A stretch of DNA of 64,000 nucleotides from Gemmatimonadota bacterium (lineage in GTDB: Bacteria > Gemmatimonadota > Gemmatimonadetes > Gemmatimonadales > Gemmatimonadaceae), in NCBI GenBank assembly GCA_021298835.1, contig JAJTHG010000011.1:1-64000 (forward strand), given 5' to 3'. Under the pieces are notes generated by a model. The model was given only the letters and a program-made list of their open reading frames with translations, was not told where the DNA came from and did not search any database. This document shows, piece by piece, positions 1 to 10,700 of the stretch. The position numbers and the translations under genes were made by a program. How positions within the stretch are numbered: the first letter of the stretch is position 1; each line of letters opens with the position of its first letter.

Positions 1-112
1 CGGCACCGGCCTTCTCAGGGCCGGCACCGGCCTTCTCAGGGCCGGCACCGGCCTTCTCAGGGCCGGCACCGGCCTTCTCAGGGCCGGCACCGGCCTTCTC
101 AGGCCGGCACCG
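1..112. repeat. 21-bp tandem repeat array at left edge
   Basis: Five near-identical 21-bp units begin at 1, 22, 43, 64 and 85; the last has lost one G, and a partial sixth follows from 105. Each unit carries the near-palindrome GGCCGGCACCGGCC, so each could fold as a short GC hairpin on either strand. The array overlaps the 3' end of the minus-strand ABC exporter: the TGA stop (99-101) lies inside the repeat unit. The array may continue beyond the window edge. No CRISPR-like spacers separate the units. Confidence 0.9.
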
Positions 113-1935
113 GATCGTCCCGGAACTGCCCCCGGTACAGGCGCGCGTACGCGCCGTCGGCCGCCAGCAGCGACGCGTGCGGTCCCTCCTCGACGATGCG
201 CCCGTGGTCGAGCACCACGACGCGGTCGGCGCGCTGCACGGTGGACAGGCGATGGGCGATGATGAGCGTCGTCCGGCCGGTCAGCAGCGTGGCGAGCGCC
301 TGCTCGACGAGCCGCTCGCTCTCGCTGTCGAGCGCGCTGGTGGCCTCGTCGAGCACCAGCACCGCCGGGTCCTTCAGGAAGACGCGCGCGAGCGCGATCC
401 GCTGCCGCTGGCCGCCCGACAGCTTCACCCCGCGCTCGCCGACGCGGGTCGCGTAGCCGTCGGGCAGCCGCGCGATGAACTCCGCCGCGTGCGCCGCCTC
501 TGCCGCGGCGCGCACTTCCGCGTCGCTCGCCTCCGGCCGGGCGTAGGCGATGTTCTCGCGGATCGTCCCGCTGAACAGCGCCGGGTCCTGCGGCACGCTG
601 CCGATCGCCCCGCGCAGCGTCGCGAAGGACAGCGTGCGCACGTCGTGCCCGTCGAGCGTGATGCGCCCGCGCGACGCGTCCCAGAAGCGCGGCAGCAGCG
701 CCGCGAGCGTGCTCTTGCCCGCCCCCGACGCGCCGACGAGCGCCACCACCTCGCCGGGAGCGATCGCCAGCGACACGCCGTGCAGCACGTCCGGCAGGTC
801 GGGGCCGTACCGGAAGTGCACGTCCTCGAACGCGATCGCCCCCCGCACGGGGGCTGCAGGCGTCACCGGGGCCGCGGGCTCCGCGACGTCCGGCGGCAGC
901 GCGAGCAGGTCGAAGACGCGCGTGGCGGCCCCGATGCTCTCCTGCAGGTTGCCGAACGCGCTGGCCAGGGCGCCGACCGCCGAGGCGATGGTGATCGCGT
1001 AGAGCAGGAAGCCCACCAGCGCCCCCGGGGAGAGCGAGCCGGCCAGCACCAGCCGGCCGCCCTGCCAGAGCACGGCCACCACGCCGGCGAATGCGACGAA
1101 GCCCACGAAGCCGAAGAAGGCGCCGCGGATCCGCGCCCGGCGCACCCCGCGCGCCACCACCTCGCCGAGCGCGTCGGCGAACCGCCGCGTCTCCCCGGCT
1201 TCGCGCACGAAGCCCTGCACGGTGCGGATCTGGCCGAACGCCTCGTCGGCGTGGCCCATCGCCTCCGCGACCTGGTCCTGCACCCCCGCCGAGGCGCGCT
1301 TGAGCGTCCGGCCGAAGACGATCGCCGTCCCGACGATGATCGGCGAGACCGCGAGCGTGGTCAGCGTGAGCGAGGGGTGCGTGAGCGTCAGCAGCACCGT
1401 GCCGCCGACGAGGAACAGCGTCTGCCGGGCGAGCTCCCCCAGCCAGGCGCTCACGAACTGCTGCAGCAGCGCGAGGTCGGCCGAGAGCCGCGAGGTCAGC
1501 TCGCCGCTCCGCCGCTCGGCGAAGAAGGCCGGCGGGAGCCGCACGAGGTGCGCGAAGAGGTCCTCGCGGAGTCGCGCGATCACCCGCTCCCCGGTGCCGT
1601 GCAGCAGCGTGACCTGCACGAAGTTGAGCACGCCCTGCGCCGCGAAGAGCCCGAGCAGCGAGAGCGCGATGCGGTCGAGCAGCGTGCCGTCCCCCCGCTC
1701 GAACGCCGAGTCGAGGAGGTCCTGCACCACGCGCGGGAACCACAGGCCCACCCCTGCCGCGAGCACCAGGCACGCGAATGCCGCCGCCAGAGCGGCGCCG
1801 TGCGGGCGCAGCCGCGGCCACAGCGCGGCCAGCGGCCTCGGCGAGGCGAGGCCACGCCGGCCGCCGGGCACCGCGGCGACCGGGCGCGCGTCGGCCGTCA
1901 CGGCCGCCGGCTCAGCCGCCGGCTCAGCCGCCGGC

Positions 1936-1946
<11 letters not shown>
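99..1946 (-). CDS. ABC exporter, fused permease-ATPase (MsbA/BmrA type)
   Basis: This is a half-transporter of 615 residues, the usual length for homodimeric lipid or multidrug exporters. About six hydrophobic segments fill roughly residues 45-340 (ABC_membrane fold). The ATPase domain has an intact Walker A GASGAGKS near 405-412, signature LSGGQRQR near 510 and Walker B VLVLDEATSAL near 525, so it should hydrolyse ATP. The substrate cannot be read from sequence. The start shown is TTG overlapping the ctaB stop; the first 15 residues are then a repeated A-E-P-A tract encoded by a 12-bp DNA repeat. A GTG at 1901 is an equally plausible start and avoids that tract. It is the last gene of the minus-strand cta operon, and its stop lies in the 21-bp repeat array. 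Confidence 0.9.
1907..1942. repeat. 12-bp tandem repeat (3 copies)
   Basis: Three perfect copies of CCGGCTCAGCCG run from 1907 to 1942. They span the junction between the ctaB stop codon and the start of the ABC exporter. If translated from the TTG at 1946 they encode repeated A-E-P-A at the exporter N terminus. Copy-number change would move or lengthen the start region without breaking frame, because the unit is a multiple of three. Confidence 0.85.
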
Positions 1947-2918
<972 letters not shown>

Positions 2919-2922
<4 letters not shown>

Positions 2923-3920
2923 GTCGTCGCCCCGGACAGCGTCGGCATCGGCGCCGTCCGCCCCGACGTGACGGCCTCCCCCGACGCGCCGGCGCGCCGC
3001 GACACGAACACCATCGCGATCCCCACGACCCAGAGGAGGATGCCCGTGGCCTGGTGGGCCGAGCGCACCACGGCCGGGAATCCGCCCAGGACCATCCACA
3101 TTGCCCAGCCCACCTGCAGCGTCCCGAGCGCCGCCCCGCCCGCTGCCAACCGGCGCAGCGCGGCCGGCGCGCCTTGCCGCGCCCAGGCGAACGGCAGCGA
3201 CCAGAGGTGCAGCACCAGCAGGTAGGCCAGCACGCGGTGCGTCAACTGCACGTGCTGCGCCCCGCCGCCCAGCGAGCCCTCGCCGCACAGCGGGAAGCCG
3301 CGGCAGGCGATCGCCGCGTCGGGAAGCTTGGCGGTGAGGCCGCCCATGAGCACCGTCAGCAGCGCCAGCGCCGCGGCGGCGACCGCGCCGCCGACCGCGC
3401 GGGCGGGCGCGGCCTCGGCGGGGCGCGCGCCGACGCTCGCGCCGACGCTCGCGCGCACCACCGCGGCGACGAGGACGCCGATCAGGGAGGCCGCGAGCAG
3501 CTTGTGCACGACCGTCGCCCACGCCGGGTTCCCGGTATAGACGGTGACCGCGCCGAAGAGCGCGGGGGCGAACCAGAGGCCGGTGGCCAGCCCCGCAGCC
3601 CGCAGCACCCCGCCGCGGCCGGAGATGCCCGGGGCCGGCCGCGCGCGCCACGCCGCGACCAGCAGCGCGGCGATCGCCACGAAGAGCCCCACCGCCAGGT
3701 AGCGGTGCAGCACCTCGATGACGAGGTCCATCCGCGAGAAGGGGGGGAACCAGTAGCCGTAGCACTTCGGCCAGTGGTCGCCGCAGCCCATGCCCGAGCC
3801 CGAGATGCGCACGACCGCCCCGAAGACGACGTGCACGACCGCGGTGCCAAGCGCAAGCCACGCCGCCCCGCGGACGGCCGAGGGCACGCGGGGCCCGGCG
3901 GGGGGCAGGTCGCCGGCCAT
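2919..3920 (-). CDS. ctaA: Heme A synthase, COX15/CtaA family
   Basis: This 333-residue polytopic membrane protein oxidises the C8 methyl of heme O to make heme A. The recognisable core is the early stretch VVRISGSGMGCGDHWPKCYG, with the Cys pair typical of bacterial CtaA/COX15 proteins, followed by conserved heme-ligand His contexts such as IEVLHRYLA, THRVLAYLLVLH and AHQATGILLW. About eight membrane segments are visible. The ATG at 3920 overlaps the TGA of the upstream 71-residue gene (TGATG), and the stop overlaps the ctaB start. Tight coupling fits one operon supplying heme A for aa3-type oxidase; no oxidase structural gene lies in the window. Confidence 0.93.
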
Positions 3921-4135
3921 CAGGCGCTCCTCCCCGCGACGACGAGGATCGCCGCGAGGGCGAGCGCCGGCACGATGGCCCACGTGGCCTCGAGCCACGG
4001 CGAGGACCGTCGCTCGCCCGGCACGGGGGCGCGGACGTAGGCCCGGGCGGTGCGCAGGATGGCGGCTTGCGCGACGACGATCGCCGCGGCGGCCACCCAG
4101 AAGACGACGCGTCGGGCGTCGGGAAGTTCGAACAC
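3920..4135 (-). CDS. Small membrane protein resembling COX2 membrane segments
   Basis: This is a 71-residue protein with two hydrophobic segments, near residues 10-28 and 50-67, joined by a basic loop. The second begins ATWAIVPALAL, which resembles the second transmembrane helix of cytochrome c oxidase subunit II (acidic/aromatic WxxxPxxxL pattern). No CuA domain follows. The GTG start at 4135 has a GGAG ribosome-binding site about seven bases upstream. It is the first gene of the unit and shares a TGATG overlap with ctaA. It may assist heme A synthesis or oxidase assembly; that role is inferred from context and the motif only. Confidence 0.7.
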   Translation of the reverse strand: MFELPDARRVVFWVAAAAIVVAQAAILRTARAYVRAPVPGERRSSPWLEATWAIVPALALAAILVVAGRSA

Positions 4136-4192
4136 GGGTGCTCCGGTTGGGACCTGCGCCGGACCGATCGCGGCCGGCCCCGAAAGCTCGTC

Positions 4193-4198
4193 AAGGTA
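4193..4198 (-). promoter_or_regulatory. Candidate -10 box (TACCTT) for the cta operon
   Basis: On the minus strand TACCTT lies about 58 bases upstream of the GTG start of the 71-residue gene. It is one of ten TANCTT boxes placed upstream of transcription-unit starts in this window. It is back to back with a plus-strand box at 4233. No clear -35 is visible. Confidence 0.5.
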
Positions 4199-4232
4199 CC
4201 GGCGCCGCTCAACCGCCCGACGGCGATCGGTG

Positions 4233-4238
4233 TAACTT
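4233..4238 (+). promoter_or_regulatory. Candidate -10 box (TAACTT) for the kinase gene
   Basis: TAACTT ends eight bases before the ATG at 4247, so a transcript starting at the usual distance would begin at or within two bases of that ATG. That ATG opens a six-codon mini-ORF which overlaps the kinase start at 4267. No strong -35 is visible. Confidence 0.5.
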
Positions 4239-4246
4239 GGCGGGCC

Positions 4247-4267
4247 ATGAACCCGACGTCCGATTGA
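4247..4267 (+). other. Six-codon upstream mini-ORF
   Basis: The ATG at 4247 encodes MNPTSD and stops with TGA at 4265-4267. The last base of the stop is the first base of the kinase ATG (TGATG). The geometry suggests initiation on a leaderless transcript followed by termination-reinitiation. It may be chance, but a similar arrangement precedes lptF. Confidence 0.4.
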
Positions 4268-6288
4268 TGGCCCGGAACCTCGAGGCGCTCCGCGTCACCC
4301 GAACGCTGGCGGAGGTGGCCGCCGGCATCACGCGCGCCACGACGTCCCGCGAGGCGATGCGGCGGCTCGTGAGCGCGGTCGCCCCGATGGGCTTCGATCT
4401 CGTCGCGATCGGGACGCTGGACCCGGAGCGGACGACACTGTGCCTGCTCACGCGCGGCCCCGGCACGGACGACCGCTGGCACGACGTCCCGCTCGTCGGG
4501 GGCACCGGGGACCCGTTCGCCGACGTCTTGCGGACCGGCGAGACGATCGAGCTGCCCCGCGGGGACCGGCTGGCGTTCGACCGGTATCCCGGCCTGCTCC
4601 CCGGACGGCCCGCCGTGCGCGATCGCGCCTGGCGCTTCGTGCCCTTCGCGTGGGCCGGCATCGTCCACGGCGTCATCGCGGTCGCGGCCCCCGACACCGG
4701 CGACTTCGAGGAGTCCGACCGGCTCGTGGTGGACATCCTCGCCTCGGAGGCCGCGCGCGTCCTCGAGCGATGCGCCGGCTTCCCCGGCATCGGGCAGTGG
4801 ATCTGGAACACCGTGACGGGGGACATCGAGTGGTCCGACACCAAGCGCGCGCTCCACGGCGTGGCACTCGACGGCCCCGCGCCCACGCACGACGAGTTCC
4901 TGGCGCTCGTCCACCCCGACGACCTCCCGGGATTCGTCGAGGCCTTCCGGGACGCCGCCGCCCGGCACGAGGCGTACGACGTCGAGGCGCGAGGCCGGGC
5001 GGCCGACGGCAGCTGGCGCTGGATGCGATGCCGCGGCCGTCCCGTCCGCGGGTCCGACGGCGTCGTACGCTGGCACGGCAGCGACGAGGACATCACCGAT
5101 CGGAAGGCGGCCGAGCGCGAGCGCCGGGAGCTGCAGGACCGGATGCAGCAGGCGCAGAAGCTCGAGTCGCTGGGTACCCTCGCCGGCGGCATCGCGCACG
5201 ACTTCAACAACCTGCTCGTCGGCGTGCTCGGCAACGTGTCGCTGGTGCGGCGGGAACTGCCGGCGGGCTCGACGGCGCAGCCCATGCTCGAGGACATCGA
5301 GCGCGGCGCCCAGCGCGCCGCCGAGCTCACGCGCCAGTTGCTGGCCTACGCGGGCCGGGGCCGGTTCGTGCTCAAGGTGCTCGACATTGCCGAAGTCGTC
5401 CTCGAGATGCGCGCCCTGCTCGGCACCGCGATCAGCAAGCGGGCGCGCCTGCAGGTCGAGGCCGAGCCGGGCGAGGCGTGGGTCGAGACCGACCCGACGC
5501 AGCTGCGACAGGTCGTCATGAACCTCCTCACCAATGCCTCCGACGCCCTCGAGGGCGGCGACGGATTGGTGACCGTGCGGACGGGGATCCGGTTCTGCGA
5601 CCGCGCCTGCCTCGAGGGCACCCACGCGGGCGGGCAGCTCCCCGAGGGACGGTACGTGTTCGTCGAGGTCGCCGACACCGGGCGCGGGATCGACGAGGCG
5701 CTCGTGCCGCGCATCTTCGAGCCGTTCTACTCGACCAAGGCCGCGGGCCACGGTCTGGGGCTCGCCGCGACGCTCGGCATCGTGCGCGCCCACAAGGGAA
5801 CGATCCAGGTGGACACCGCGCCGGGGCGCGGCTCGACCTTCCGCGTGCTGCTGCCGCTGGGGCCGCGGCCCGGTCGCGTGACGCCAGCCAAGGCCGCGCA
5901 CAACCACGCGGAGTGGCGCCCGGGCGGCGTCGTGCTCGTCGTGGACGACGAGCCCGCCGTCCGGCAGGTCGTGCGGCGGGCCCTCGAGCGGGCGGGCTTC
6001 ACGGTCGAGGAGGCTGCCGACGGCGCGGCGGCCGTGCACCGCTTCGCGGAACTCCGGGGCTGCACGGCGGTGCTGCTTGACCTCACGATGCCCGAGATGT
6101 CCGGGGACGACGTGCTGCGCGCGATCCGCGCGCAGGCACCCGGGCAGCCCGTCGTGCTCATGTCCGGCTACAACGAACAGGACGTCACGAGTCGCATGCT
6201 CGGGCGCGGCCACGCGGGCTTCCTGCAGAAGCCGTTCACGGTGGCCGAGCTGCTCGGGGCAGTGCGTGCCGCCGTCGAGCCCGACTGA
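4267..6288 (+). CDS. Hybrid sensor histidine kinase (GAF-PAS-HK-REC)
   Basis: This 673-residue cytoplasmic protein has no membrane segment. A GAF-like region covers about residues 15-165 and a PAS fold about 175-280, ending in the PAC-like WHGSDEDITDRK. The dimerisation and phosphoacceptor helix carries GGIAHDFNNLL with the His near 310. The ATPase domain has the N box NLLTNASDAL near 418 and GHGLGLA near 494. A C-terminal receiver spans about 556-670 with the phosphoacceptor Asp in LLDLTMP near 604 and the conserved Lys in QKPFT. It probably senses a soluble ligand and relays through its own receiver. The ATG at 4267 was chosen because conserved sequence begins shortly after it. The APC permease follows 18 bases downstream. 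Confidence 0.9.
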   Translation: MARNLEALRVTRTLAEVAAGITRATTSREAMRRLVSAVAPMGFDLVAIGTLDPERTTLCLLTRGPGTDDRWHDVPLVGGTGDPFADVLRTGETIELPRGDRLAFDRYPGLLPGRPAVRDRAWRFVPFAWAGIVHGVIAVAAPDTGDFEESDRLVVDILASEAARVLERCAGFPGIGQWIWNTVTGDIEWSDTKRALHGVALDGPAPTHDEFLALVHPDDLPGFVEAFRDAAARHEAYDVEARGRAADGSWRWMRCRGRPVRGSDGVVRWHGSDEDITDRKAAERERRELQDRMQQAQKLESLGTLAGGIAHDFNNLLVGVLGNVSLVRRELPAGSTAQPMLEDIERGAQRAAELTRQLLAYAGRGRFVLKVLDIAEVVLEMRALLGTAISKRARLQVEAEPGEAWVETDPTQLRQVVMNLLTNASDALEGGDGLVTVRTGIRFCDRACLEGTHAGGQLPEGRYVFVEVADTGRGIDEALVPRIFEPFYSTKAAGHGLGLAATLGIVRAHKGTIQVDTAPGRGSTFRVLLPLGPRPGRVTPAKAAHNHAEWRPGGVVLVVDDEPAVRQVVRRALERAGFTVEEAADGAAAVHRFAELRGCTAVLLDLTMPEMSGDDVLRAIRAQAPGQPVVLMSGYNEQDVTSRMLGRGHAGFLQKPFTVAELLGAVRAAVEPD

Positions 6289-6306
6289 CCCGCCGCCCCC
6301 GGTGCC

Positions 6307-7656
6307 ATGACCCCACCGATCGCCCTGCCCCGCCGCCTCGGTCTCTGGAGCGCGGTGGCCATCGTCGTCGGATCGACGATCGGCTCCGGGATCTTCCGGT
6401 CGCCCGCCGGGATCGCCGCCAAGCTGCCCGGGCCCGCGCCGATGCTGACGGTCTGGGTGGTGGGCGGCCTGCTGGCGATGTGCGGCTCGCTCACGCTCGC
6501 CGAGGTGGCGAGCGGCCGGCCGGCGACCGGGGGCATCTACGTGTACATCCGCGACGGGTTCGGCCGGTTGCCGGCGTTCCTGTTCGGCTGGGCGGAGCTG
6601 ATCATCATCCGTGCGGCGGCGCTCGGCGCGATCGCGACGACCTTCAGCGAGTACGCGCTGCGCGTCCTCGGGTTCGACCCGGCAATCGCCCCGTACGACG
6701 GCTGGGTGCATCGCGTCGCGGCGGCGGCGATCGTGGCGACAAGCGTGCTCAACATCGTCGGCGTCCGGTGGGGGTCGCTGATCATGAACACGACCGGCGT
6801 CGCGAAGTACGGCGGGCTCGTGGCGATCGGGGCGCTGGCGTTCGTCGTGGGGCTCCCGGCGACGGGGGGGCACTACACGCCGGCGTCGCCGCCGGGCTCG
6901 TGGGGGCTCGCCCCGTTCGGGCTCGCGCTCGTGAGCATCCTGTGGGCATTCGACGGGTGGGCCGACCTGACGTTCATCGGCGGCGAGGTGAAGGACCCCG
7001 AGCGCAACCTGCCGCGGGCCCTCATCCTCGGGGCGGTGGGCGTACTGGCCGTGTACCTGCTGGCGAACCTGGCGTACCTGGCGGTGCTGTCGGTGGACGA
7101 GATCCGGGGCTCGAAGCTGGTGGCGGCGGACGTGGCCGACCGGCTCGTCGGGCGTCCCGGCGTGGTGTTCGTGGCGCTCACGGTGATGCTCTCGACGTTC
7201 GGCACGCTCACCGGCTCGATCCTCACCGCGCCGCGCATCTTCAAGGCGATGGCGGACGACGGACTCTTCTTCCGCGCCTTCGGGCGGGTGCACCCGCGCT
7301 TCGAGACGCCGTGGCTGGCGATCGCGCTCTGCGGGGCGCTCGGCGTGGGATTCGTGATGGTGCGCACGTTCGAGCAGCTCGCGGACACGTTCGTCACCGC
7401 GATCCTTCCGTTCTACGCCCTGGGGGTGGCGGCGGTGTTCGCGCTCCGGCGGCGCGCCGACTTCCGGCCGACGTTCCGGGTCCCGGGCTACCCCGTCACG
7501 CCCCTCCTGTTCGTGGCGGCGACGGTGTTCCTGATCGGGAACGCGCTGGTGGATCCGGCGAGCCGCTGGCCGACGGCGGCGGTGCTGTTCGGGATCGCAC
7601 TAGGAATCCCGGTCTATCGGCTGACCGTCGCGAAAGGCGACAGCCCACCGGCCTAG
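6307..7656 (+). CDS. APC-family amino-acid permease
   Basis: This 449-residue inner-membrane protein has about twelve hydrophobic segments. It starts with the APC superfamily signature VVGSTIGSGIFRSPAGIA, in which the broken first helix binds the amino group of the substrate. The segment FDGWADLTFIGGEVKDPERN is the conserved amphipathic motif after helix six. This points to proton-coupled uptake or exchange of an amino acid; specificity cannot be told. It follows the hybrid kinase by 18 bases and is probably co-transcribed with it. Confidence 0.92.
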   Translation: MTPPIALPRRLGLWSAVAIVVGSTIGSGIFRSPAGIAAKLPGPAPMLTVWVVGGLLAMCGSLTLAEVASGRPATGGIYVYIRDGFGRLPAFLFGWAELIIIRAAALGAIATTFSEYALRVLGFDPAIAPYDGWVHRVAAAAIVATSVLNIVGVRWGSLIMNTTGVAKYGGLVAIGALAFVVGLPATGGHYTPASPPGSWGLAPFGLALVSILWAFDGWADLTFIGGEVKDPERNLPRALILGAVGVLAVYLLANLAYLAVLSVDEIRGSKLVAADVADRLVGRPGVVFVALTVMLSTFGTLTGSILTAPRIFKAMADDGLFFRAFGRVHPRFETPWLAIALCGALGVGFVMVRTFEQLADTFVTAILPFYALGVAAVFALRRRADFRPTFRVPGYPVTPLLFVAATVFLIGNALVDPASRWPTAAVLFGIALGIPVYRLTVAKGDSPPA

Positions 7657-7798
7657 GAGCCTCGGGTCAGGGGATGCGTGACGGCATGGTTACGCAAACC
7701 TGCATGTAACAGAAGCGGGGTCGGGGACATATTTTTCGGGTCTGTGCCCGCATGCCTCGGGGCACGGCCCCCCTCTCTTCCACTCCCGGGAATCTCCC

Positions 7799-10700
7799 AT
7801 GCGAATGTTTCGTCAGCTTGGCGCCGTGACCGCCGCTGTCGTCTCGCTGCTCGCCGGCGCCGCGCGCGCCGAGGCGCAGTCGGTGACGACGGGTGCGATC
7901 GGCGGGTTGGTCACGGACTCCGCCGGTCGCCCGATGGCCGGCGTCCAGGTCCAGGTCGTCAACCGCGCCACCGGCTTCCGCACGGCGGTCGTGACGCGCT
8001 CGAACGGGCGCTACCTCACGCCGAGCCTCGAGGTCGGCGGGCCGTACTCGGTGTCGGCGCGCGCGATCGGCTTCGCGCCGCAGCAGGTCAACGACGTCCT
8101 CGTCGCGCTCTCGCAGACGACCCCCGTGAACTTCCGGATGGCGAACCGCGCGGTGACGCTGGCGCGGGTCTCGGTGACGTCGACGCAGCAGGAACTCGAG
8201 TTCGGGCCGTCGCGGCAGGGCACGCAGACGCGCATCTCCGACTCGGCGATCGCGCGCCTGCCGAACATCAACCGCAACATCTCCGACTTCGTGCGGCTGA
8301 CGCCGCAGGTGGCGGTGACGTCGGGCGGCCGCGCCTCGCCGGCCGGCCAGAACAACCGGTTCCTGAGCGTGCAGATCGACGGCGCGACGATCGCCAACCG
8401 CTTCGGGCTCGGTGACAGCCCCGAGGTCGGCGCGCAGGCGGGTGGCCGCTCGATCACGCAGGAAGCGATCAAGGAGTACCAGGTCATCATTTCGCCCTAC
8501 GACGTGCGGCAGGGCAACTTCACCGGCGCGCTGGTCAACGCCGTGACGAAGAGCGGCACGAACCAGTTCCAGGGATCGCTCTTCTTCTACCAGCGCGACC
8601 AGAACGACGGCGCGAACGTGCCGCTGCTGCGCTCGGTGCCGTTCTACCGCGAGCAGTGGGGCGGGTCGCTGTCGGGTCCGATCATCAAGGACCGGCTGCA
8701 CTTCTTCGCGACGCTCGAGTACCAGCGGCAGTCGTCCCCGGCATCGGGCCTCTACTTCGGCCAGCCGGCGAACGTGACGCCCCCCTTCCCGTCGGGCGTG
8801 ACGCAGGCGCAGGTTGACTCCTTCACGACGCGCTGGGACTCGCAGTTCGCCAGCCAGCCCGCCGGCTCGCTCGGCCTGGTGACGAACCGCAACCCGCTCG
8901 CGAACTCGTTCGTCCGCTTCGACTACCGGATCAACGACAACCACCGCCTGGTGGTCCGCAACGTGTACAACGACCAGCAGCAGGACGACTTCAGCCGCGG
9001 CAACGTGGCGAACAACCCCCTGCTGTCGTTCACGTCCACCGGCTTCACCCGCCGGGAGATCTCGAACAACGCCGCCGCGCAGCTCTTCTCGAACTTCAAG
9101 AACGGCGCGACGAACGAGCTCATGTTCGGCTACACCCGCAGCCGCTTCCGCCGCGAGATCCCGGTTCGCACCCCGATGGTCGTGGTGCAGAACGTCGGCG
9201 GCCCCAACGTGGCCTCGTTCCGCGCGGGGACGGAGAACAGCTCGCAGGGCAACTTCCTCGAGGAGGACCTCTTCGAGCTGACGGACAACTTCACGATCCC
9301 GCTCGGCTCGAAGCACCGCCTCACGCTCGGGACGCGCAACGAGCTCTACAGGGTCACCAACGGCTTCCTCCAGAACTCGTTCGGCAACTGGAACTTCCTG
9401 AGCCTCGCCGACTTCGTCACCGGCACGACGTCCGGCGCGACGTACACGGGGTCGGGCCCGGTGCTCACCGGTGCCAACGTGCTCGCGCAGTTCACCGGCG
9501 GCCAGGCCGGCGTGTACGTGCAGGACGTCTGGGAAGTGACTCCGCGCCTGACGATCAACATGGGCCTCCGCGCCGATGCCCCCTTCTTCCTCGACGACCC
9601 GCGCAACCAGCCGCGCGTGGACAGCGCCTTCCGCGCGAGCCCGGCCGGCAACGAGTTCGCCAACGGCCTGCGCACGGACGTCATGCCGAGCTGGAACTGG
9701 CAGCTCTCGCCGCGCGTCGGCTTCAACTGGGACATCACCGGCAATTCGGTGAACCAGCTCCGCGGCGGCATCGGCGTCTTCCAGGGCTCGCCGGCCTACG
9801 TCTGGATGTCCAACCAGTACCAGAACTCCGGCGTCGGGCTCGGCCAGATCTCCTGCGGCGGCGGCAACACCGGCTCGTTCGGTGCCGCGCCGGCGTGGAC
9901 GAACGCGAACTCGGCGATCACCACCTGCGGCCTCCGCACCGGCGGCCTCCCGGGGGTCGCCCTCGGGACGACGTCGGTCGGCACGGTCAACGTGGCCGAC
10001 CCGAACCTGCGCTTCCCGCAGGTCTGGCGCGCGACCCTGGCCTACGACCGGAAGCTGCCGCTCGACCTGATCGCCACCCTCGAGGGCTACTACTCGGGGT
10101 CGGTCAACGACCTGTTCTACACCGACGTCAACCTGCGCGTCCCGTCGGACACGGCGCGCGACCTGAATGGCCGCGTACTCTACGGCCCGATCGCGGCGAG
10201 CGGCCTGCCCACCCCGGGCATCGTCACGTCGCTCGTGCCCCGCGCGATCCGCATCTCGAACCAGAGCGCCAACTACCAGTACGGCGTGACCGCCCAGCTC
10301 CGGAAGGTCTTCTCCTACGGCTGGGAGGGCACCGCGGCCTACACGTACCAGCGCTCGTTCTCGGTCACCGACCTGACGAGCTCGGTGGCGCTCTCGAACT
10401 GGCAGTTCGGCCGCGTCTACAGCGGCCTGCAGACGGCGAAGAACGTTGACGTCTCGGCCTTCGACCAGCCGCACCGCGTGCTGCTTGCCGGCACCTGGAC
10501 GACGCCGGTCAAGTCGGCCCCGACCGCGATCTCGCTCATCTACAGCTGGCAGTCGGGCACGCCGTTCGCCTACATCTCCGGCGGTGGCGCCGGCCGCGGC
10601 GACCTCAACGCCGACGGCTCGAACGCCAACGACCCGATCTACATTCCGACCGACGCGCGCGACCCGCAGCAGATGCAGTTCCAGACGCTGACGGTCGGCG

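Noticed and set aside
1-112. Left-edge tandem repeats as a CRISPR array
   Set aside because: The units are directly adjacent with no variable spacers, and no cas genes are present.
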